Source of the DNA: Limnohabitans sp. G3-2
Lineage (GTDB): Bacteria > Pseudomonadota > Gammaproteobacteria > Burkholderiales > Burkholderiaceae_C
Assembly: GCF_002778275.1 (NCBI RefSeq)
Contig: NZ_NESG01000003.1
Location: 1-64,000, forward strand
Direction: 5' to 3'
DNA length: 64,000 nucleotides
A program made the position numbers and the translations under genes. Positions 60,319-64,000 of the stretch are shown piece by piece; position 1 is the stretch's first letter; every line of letters begins with the position of its first letter. Below the pieces are notes generated by a model. The model had not been told where the DNA came from. It saw only the letters and a list, made by a program, of their open reading frames with translations, and did no database searches.

Positions 60319-61602
60319 TCAGCGGCTGGCCTTGTCCAGTGCCTGGTCGATGTCCCACAGGATGTCGTCCAGGTTCTCAAGGCCGACCGAGATGCGCACC
60401 ATGTCGGGCGGCACGCCAGCGGCCAGTTGCTGGGCCTCGTCGAGCTGCCGGTGCGTGGTGCTGGCGGGGTGGCTGATCAGGGTGCGCGTGTCGCCAATGT
60501 TGACCAAGTGGCTCATGAACTGGGCCGACTCGATGAAGGTCACGCCCTGCGCCAAGCCGCCTTTCACGCCGAACGACAGCAGGCCCGAGGCGCCGCGCAT
60601 CTGGCGCTGCATCAGGGCGTGCTGCGGGTGCTCACTCAGGCCGGGGTAGTTGACCCAGGCCACGCGCGGGTCGGCTTGCAAAAACTTGGCCACACCCAAA
60701 GCGTTGTCGCAGTGCTTGTGCATGCGCAGGGGCAGCGTCTCGACGCCTTGCAGAATTTGCCACGCGCTCATGGGGCTGAGCGATGCGCCAAAGACGCGCA
60801 GGCTCTCCATGCGGCAGCGCATGGAAAAGCCAAAGTCGCCAAAAGTCTCGTAAAACTTCACGCCGTGGTAGCCCTGCGAGGGCTCGGTCATACCGGGGAA
60901 CTTGCCATTGTCCCAAGGGAATTGGCCCCCCTCCACCACCACCCCGCCCAAGGTGGTGCCGTGGCCCGCCAAATATTTGGTGGCCGAATGCACCACGATG
61001 TCGGCGCCCAGCGCCAGCGGGTTGCACAGCAGCGGGCTGGGCACGGTGTTGTCGATGATGAGCGGCACGCCGTGCGCATGGGCGACCTCGGCCACAGCGG
61101 CGATGTCCAGCACCACCATGCTCGGGTTGCCCAGGCTCTCGGCATACACCGCCCGGGTGTTGGGGCGCATGGCCGCGGCAAAGGCCTCGGGCCGTGTCGC
61201 GTCGACAAACGTGGTGTCGATGCCGAACTTGGCCAAGCTCACGGCCAGCAGGGTGACCGAGCCGCCGTACAAAGCCCCGGCCGCCACCACATGGTCACCC
61301 GACTGGAGGATGGTCATCAGCGCCATGGTTTCAGCCGCCATGCCCGAGGCACTGGCCACGGCAGCGCGCCCGCCCTCGAGCGCGGCCACACGCTCTTCGA
61401 GCACCGCCACCGTGGGGTTGCTCAGGCGCGAATAGACATTGCCAAAGGTCTGCAGGTTGAACAGGGACGCCGCATGCTCGGCGCTGTCAAACACAAAGCT
61501 GCTGGTTTGGTAAATCGGCAGCGCGCGGGCGCCGGTGGCCGCATCGGGGATTTGCCCCGCGTGAATGGCCAGGGTCTCGGGGTGGAATTGGCGGTCGGTC
61601 AT
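60319..61602 (-). CDS. metY: O-acetylhomoserine sulfhydrylase (aminocarboxypropyltransferase)
   Basis: 427 residues, a fold type I PLP enzyme of the Cys/Met metabolism family. PLP lysine in VHSATKYLAGHGTTLGG near 208. ETLAIHAGQIPDAATGA is the N-terminal start, VYSRLSNPTVAVLEERVAAL the substrate region, and the C-terminal PASTTHRQLDEAQQLAAGVP identifies the MetY/MetZ subclass. It makes homocysteine from O-acetylhomoserine and sulfide. It lies 64 bases after the CoA-binding protein. Confidence 0.94.
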   Translation of the reverse strand: MTDRQFHPETLAIHAGQIPDAATGARALPIYQTSSFVFDSAEHAASLFNLQTFGNVYSRLSNPTVAVLEERVAALEGGRAAVASASGMAAETMALMTILQSGDHVVAAGALYGGSVTLLAVSLAKFGIDTTFVDATRPEAFAAAMRPNTRAVYAESLGNPSMVVLDIAAVAEVAHAHGVPLIIDNTVPSPLLCNPLALGADIVVHSATKYLAGHGTTLGGVVVEGGQFPWDNGKFPGMTEPSQGYHGVKFYETFGDFGFSMRCRMESLRVFGASLSPMSAWQILQGVETLPLRMHKHCDNALGVAKFLQADPRVAWVNYPGLSEHPQHALMQRQMRGASGLLSFGVKGGLAQGVTFIESAQFMSHLVNIGDTRTLISHPASTTHRQLDEAQQLAAGVPPDMVRISVGLENLDDILWDIDQALDKASR

Positions 61603-61666
61603 GGTGTTCGGTCGAGAAAGTTGGCTTGAATGTGGAGGCGCCCACCCGCGTGGGCGAGGGCTGGTT

Positions 61667-62134
61667 TCACACCAGCCGCCGCGCAGAAATGATGCCCGTG
61701 TTCACGCCCACCCAGTTCAGGCCACCGAACAGCCGGGCGTGCTCGATCTTGACGCAGCGGTTGTGCACCGAATCCATCCCGGCCTGCCGAGCCAGAGCGT
61801 CGGCCTCGGGGTTGGCCACGCCCAGTTGCTGCCAGAGACATTGGGCGCCGATCTGTATGGCCTGCTCGGCAATGGGCAGCACGTCTTCGGCGCGGCGAAA
61901 CACATCCACCATGTCCACCTGGAAGGGGATGTCGCCCAGGCTGGCGAAACAGGCTTCGCCCAAAATCGCTTGCCCCGCGTAACGCGGGTTGACCGGCACG
62001 ATCTGGAAACCGTGCGACTGCATGTACTTGGCGGCGAAATAGCTCGGCCGGTGCCACTCGGCCGACAGCCCCACCACGGCGATGGTGCGGCAGCTTTTGA
62101 GGATGCGCCGCAGCGCGTGCAAATCGTTGTGCAT
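61667..62134 (-). CDS. CoA-binding protein (YccU-like)
   Basis: 155 residues with a Rossmann-type CoA-binding domain: TIAVVGLSAEWHRPSYFAAK near 17, GFQIVPVNPRYAGQAILGE, DMVDVFRRAEDVLPIAEQAI and WQQLGVANPEADALARQAG. The NRCVKIEH motif follows. Homologues are the small stand-alone CoA-binding domains of unknown role. Clustered with the MFS transporter (21 bases) and metY (64 bases). Confidence 0.9.
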   Translation of the reverse strand: MHNDLHALRRILKSCRTIAVVGLSAEWHRPSYFAAKYMQSHGFQIVPVNPRYAGQAILGEACFASLGDIPFQVDMVDVFRRAEDVLPIAEQAIQIGAQCLWQQLGVANPEADALARQAGMDSVHNRCVKIEHARLFGGLNWVGVNTGIISARRLV

Positions 62135-62155
62135 GAGGTGCCTCTTTCTCCCAAA

Positions 62156-63349
62156 TCAGTAACGCGCTTGGCCGCAGCGTTTCATTTTCCGTGATGCCCA
62201 GGTGGCCAAGAGCGACAGCAAGCCGCACACCGCCATCACGCCCCCGTAATGCCCGCTCAGGTCAAATGCCGCCCCGGCCAGCACCGGGCCCAGCAAATTC
62301 CCCAAGGCTGCCCCGCTGTAGAGCGTGCCCACCACACTGGCCACCGAGCGGCCGCCAAAGTAATCCATGCAAATGGCGGGCAAGAGCGAGACGATGGCGC
62401 CATAACTCAGGCCAAACCACAGCGCAAACACCACCAGCAGCCCCTGCCCGCCCGCGGCGCCCCAAAGCACATAAGACGCCCCCATGGACAGCTGCATCAG
62501 CACCAAGGTCTGCGCCCGGCCCAAACGATCGGCCAACAAGCCAATGGCAAAGCGCCCAACCAGACTGCCCACGCCAATCAGGCCCACCAGCCCCACGGCA
62601 AAGGCTTCGCCCAGACCCAAATCGCGTGCCGAGGCCGACACATGGGCAAAGGGGATGAACATCACAGGAGAGGCCAGGACAGTTGCCAAATAGAGCCAGC
62701 GAAAAGTCGGGCTGCGCAAGGTCTCGCGCAAGGTGTGGCCTGAAGCCGAGCCCCCAGCAGGGCTTGCACCGGTGGCGGCTGCCGCAGGGGCGCGGCGCAG
62801 CAAGGCGGCCGCCATCAAGCCCAGCACCAACACACCCAAGGCCAGCCACTGCATGGCCTCACGCCAAGGCATGGCGCCAATCGCCATGGCCACCAGCACC
62901 GGCACCAGCAAGGTGCCTGCGCCCACGCCCGAACTGGCGATGCCCCCCGCCAGTCCCCGGCGGGTGCTGAACCAGGGCTGCACGCTGGCAATGGAGGGGG
63001 TGTACACCAAGGCGATGCCCAGCCCCACCAGCAAGCCGTAGCTCAGGTACACCGCCAGCAAGGAGCTCGCCCAGCTGGTGGCCAGCAGGCCCAGGGCGAT
63101 GAGCGCCATGCCCGCCGAGCAGACGATGCGCGGACCCCAGCGGTCGGCCAGCATGCCGCCGCCCGCACCCAGCACAAAATAAACAAAACCCGAAAGGCCG
63201 AAGATCCAGGACACATCGGCCCGCTGCGCTGAGAATTCGGTCGCAAACGACTCGAAAAATGCCGCAAACGAATAGGACACGCCAAAGATCAGCGCCAGGC
63301 ACACAAAGGTGGCCCACACCACCACCCATGCGTCAGGGGTCTCTTTCAT
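62156..63349 (-). CDS. MFS transporter (oxalate/formate antiporter-like)
   Basis: 397 residues and twelve membrane helices. MFS loop motifs are GGMLADRWGPRIV (helices 2-3) and the second-half equivalent GLLADRLGRAQTLVLMQ. VYTPSIASVQPWFSTRRGLA recalls the MCT/oxalate-formate type. ATG at 63349 with GGAGACGCG upstream; longer upstream frame rejected. Substrate not known; monocarboxylate is a guess from the family. Confidence 0.9.
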   Translation of the reverse strand: MKETPDAWVVVWATFVCLALIFGVSYSFAAFFESFATEFSAQRADVSWIFGLSGFVYFVLGAGGGMLADRWGPRIVCSAGMALIALGLLATSWASSLLAVYLSYGLLVGLGIALVYTPSIASVQPWFSTRRGLAGGIASSGVGAGTLLVPVLVAMAIGAMPWREAMQWLALGVLVLGLMAAALLRRAPAAAATGASPAGGSASGHTLRETLRSPTFRWLYLATVLASPVMFIPFAHVSASARDLGLGEAFAVGLVGLIGVGSLVGRFAIGLLADRLGRAQTLVLMQLSMGASYVLWGAAGGQGLLVVFALWFGLSYGAIVSLLPAICMDYFGGRSVASVVGTLYSGAALGNLLGPVLAGAAFDLSGHYGGVMAVCGLLSLLATWASRKMKRCGQARY

Positions 63350-63554
63350 CGCGTCTCCGGTTCTTTTTGTCAGGGATCTCATTGTGCCTTTGAAGCCCTG
63401 CGCCCGGGTCCTGGGCTTGTCGGCCCTTGGCGTTCAGGGGCGCGGCCACCCGAACCCAGGCCAACCCTCGTGAATCAGCGGATTCAAATCCGCCCTGCAC
63501 CCGGCCCATTGTGTTTACCCATAATGAACCCACCACTGCCACAAAGGCTCTCCC

Positions 63555-64000
63555 ATGAACGCCACCGAACGTGACCAATTGCAGCAATTTTTGAGCGCTT
63601 TGCGCCAGACCCGTGCTGACCCGAAAGACAGCACGGCAGACGCGCTGATCCGCGAAGCAGTCCGTTCGCAAGCCGATGCCCCCTATTTGCTGGTGCAGCG
63701 GGCCATGGGCTTGGGCTTGGCGCTCGATGCGGCCCAAAGCCGCATGGCGCAACTGGAGGCCCAATGCGCTCAGCAGTTGGACCAATTGGCCCAGCTGCAA
63801 AGCCCCCCGACCACTGCAGCCACTGCAGCGCCAGCCAACGGCTCATGGATGTCTGGCGCACAGGCCTGGGGCCGAGGGGCAGACGCACCGCCACAGCCCT
63901 TGCCAAGCGCCACAGCCCGCTTCACCAGCCCTGCGCCTGTGGCGGCACGGACAGCGGCCATGCCTGCCCCAGCCCCCGCGAGCGCTTGGGGCGGCGGCAT
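63555..64000 (+). CDS. DUF2076 family protein (partial, runs off the window)
   Basis: At least 148 residues with no stop before the end. It begins MNATERDQLQQFLSALRQTR, then DALIREAVRSQADAPYLLVQ and LEAQCAQQLDQLAQLQ, a helical region typical of DUF2076. A proline/alanine-rich tail follows (ATAAPANGSWMSGAQAWGRG and MPAPAPASAWGGG). DUF2076 proteins are of unknown function, sometimes periplasmic ligand-binding. It is divergent from the MFS gene with 205 bases between, in which I see no other gene. Confidence 0.85.
   Translation, partial: MNATERDQLQQFLSALRQTRADPKDSTADALIREAVRSQADAPYLLVQRAMGLGLALDAAQSRMAQLEAQCAQQLDQLAQLQSPPTTAATAAPANGSWMSGAQAWGRGADAPPQPLPSATARFTSPAPVAARTAAMPAPAPASAWGGG

Overview
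The window reads as a chromosomal segment of a betaproteobacterium of the order Burkholderiales, most likely family Comamonadaceae (Limnohabitans or Rhodoferax-like). This is an inference from the high-GC core genes, three Bug/TctC-type solute receptors, a TctBA transporter, and core gene orders such as ribF-ileS-lspA and ftsK-lolA-rarA. No rRNA, CRISPR array or prophage is visible. There is one tRNA (Leu, CAA anticodon). From about 5 kb to the right end the sequence is almost wall-to-wall core and metabolic genes.

The left 3.2 kb is an accessory region that abuts the 3' end of a superfamily 1 helicase gene. Read inward from the helicase it holds: an intact BrnA-type antitoxin with an internally deleted brnT toxin; a degenerate helicase-gene fragment (copy B); a relB-relE operator and operon extended by a lone HigA-N-terminal-like ORF and an XRE regulator; a second helicase fragment (copy A); an AT-richer ORC/CDC6-like AAA ATPase missing its N-terminus; and the end of an IS21-family element. 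The helicase fragments and the helicase gene itself are direct repeats that punctuate the cargo, so this looks like a serial insertion hotspot. It is the most unusual part of the window.

3.1-7.9 kb (minus strand): yaaA, queF, a PACE-type efflux protein, a low-molecular-weight tyrosine phosphatase and the helicase are closely packed. truC diverges from yaaA with overlapping start codons. 8.6-10.8 kb: Old Yellow Enzyme and a Bug receptor. 10.8-13.4 kb (minus): a rubredoxin-less rubrerythrin, a (Fe-S) oxidoreductase and a DUF3501 protein, probably a peroxide-defence operon. 13.6-17.4 kb: valS and galU. 17.5-19.2 kb (minus): cysM, a NUDIX hydrolase and a TusA-like protein. 19.2-23 kb: tRNA-Leu, hslR, an epimerase-like protein, an AscD-like 2Fe-2S reductase and a second Bug receptor.

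23-26.5 kb (minus): the branched-chain amino acid ABC transporter livHMGF without a binding-protein gene. 26.7-31.1 kb (minus): ftsK-lolA-rarA. 31.3-32.9 kb: trxB, then rpmB-rpmG behind a long leader. 33-40.9 kb: a fatty acid desaturase, rsmB, a DUF1653 protein, purN, two adjacent acyl-CoA dehydrogenases, a secreted LigE-like DNA ligase and an HNH endonuclease. 41-46.9 kb: ribF-ileS-lspA and a class V aminotransferase.

47-55.5 kb (mostly minus): a quinone oxidoreductase, an EamA exporter (plus strand), then tctB-tctA and a tight tctC-ggt-EamA-SDR cluster. 55.7-59.3 kb (minus): lolC/E-lolD-tatD-spermidine-synthase-like. 59.4-64 kb: a lipoprotein acid phosphatase, metY, a CoA-binding protein, an MFS transporter and the start of a DUF2076 protein. 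Intergenic regions carry three copies of a REP-like palindromic repeat, a REP-derived 30-bp tandem array, two other inverted-repeat elements and several rho-independent terminators. No gene-free stretch exceeds about 300 bases.
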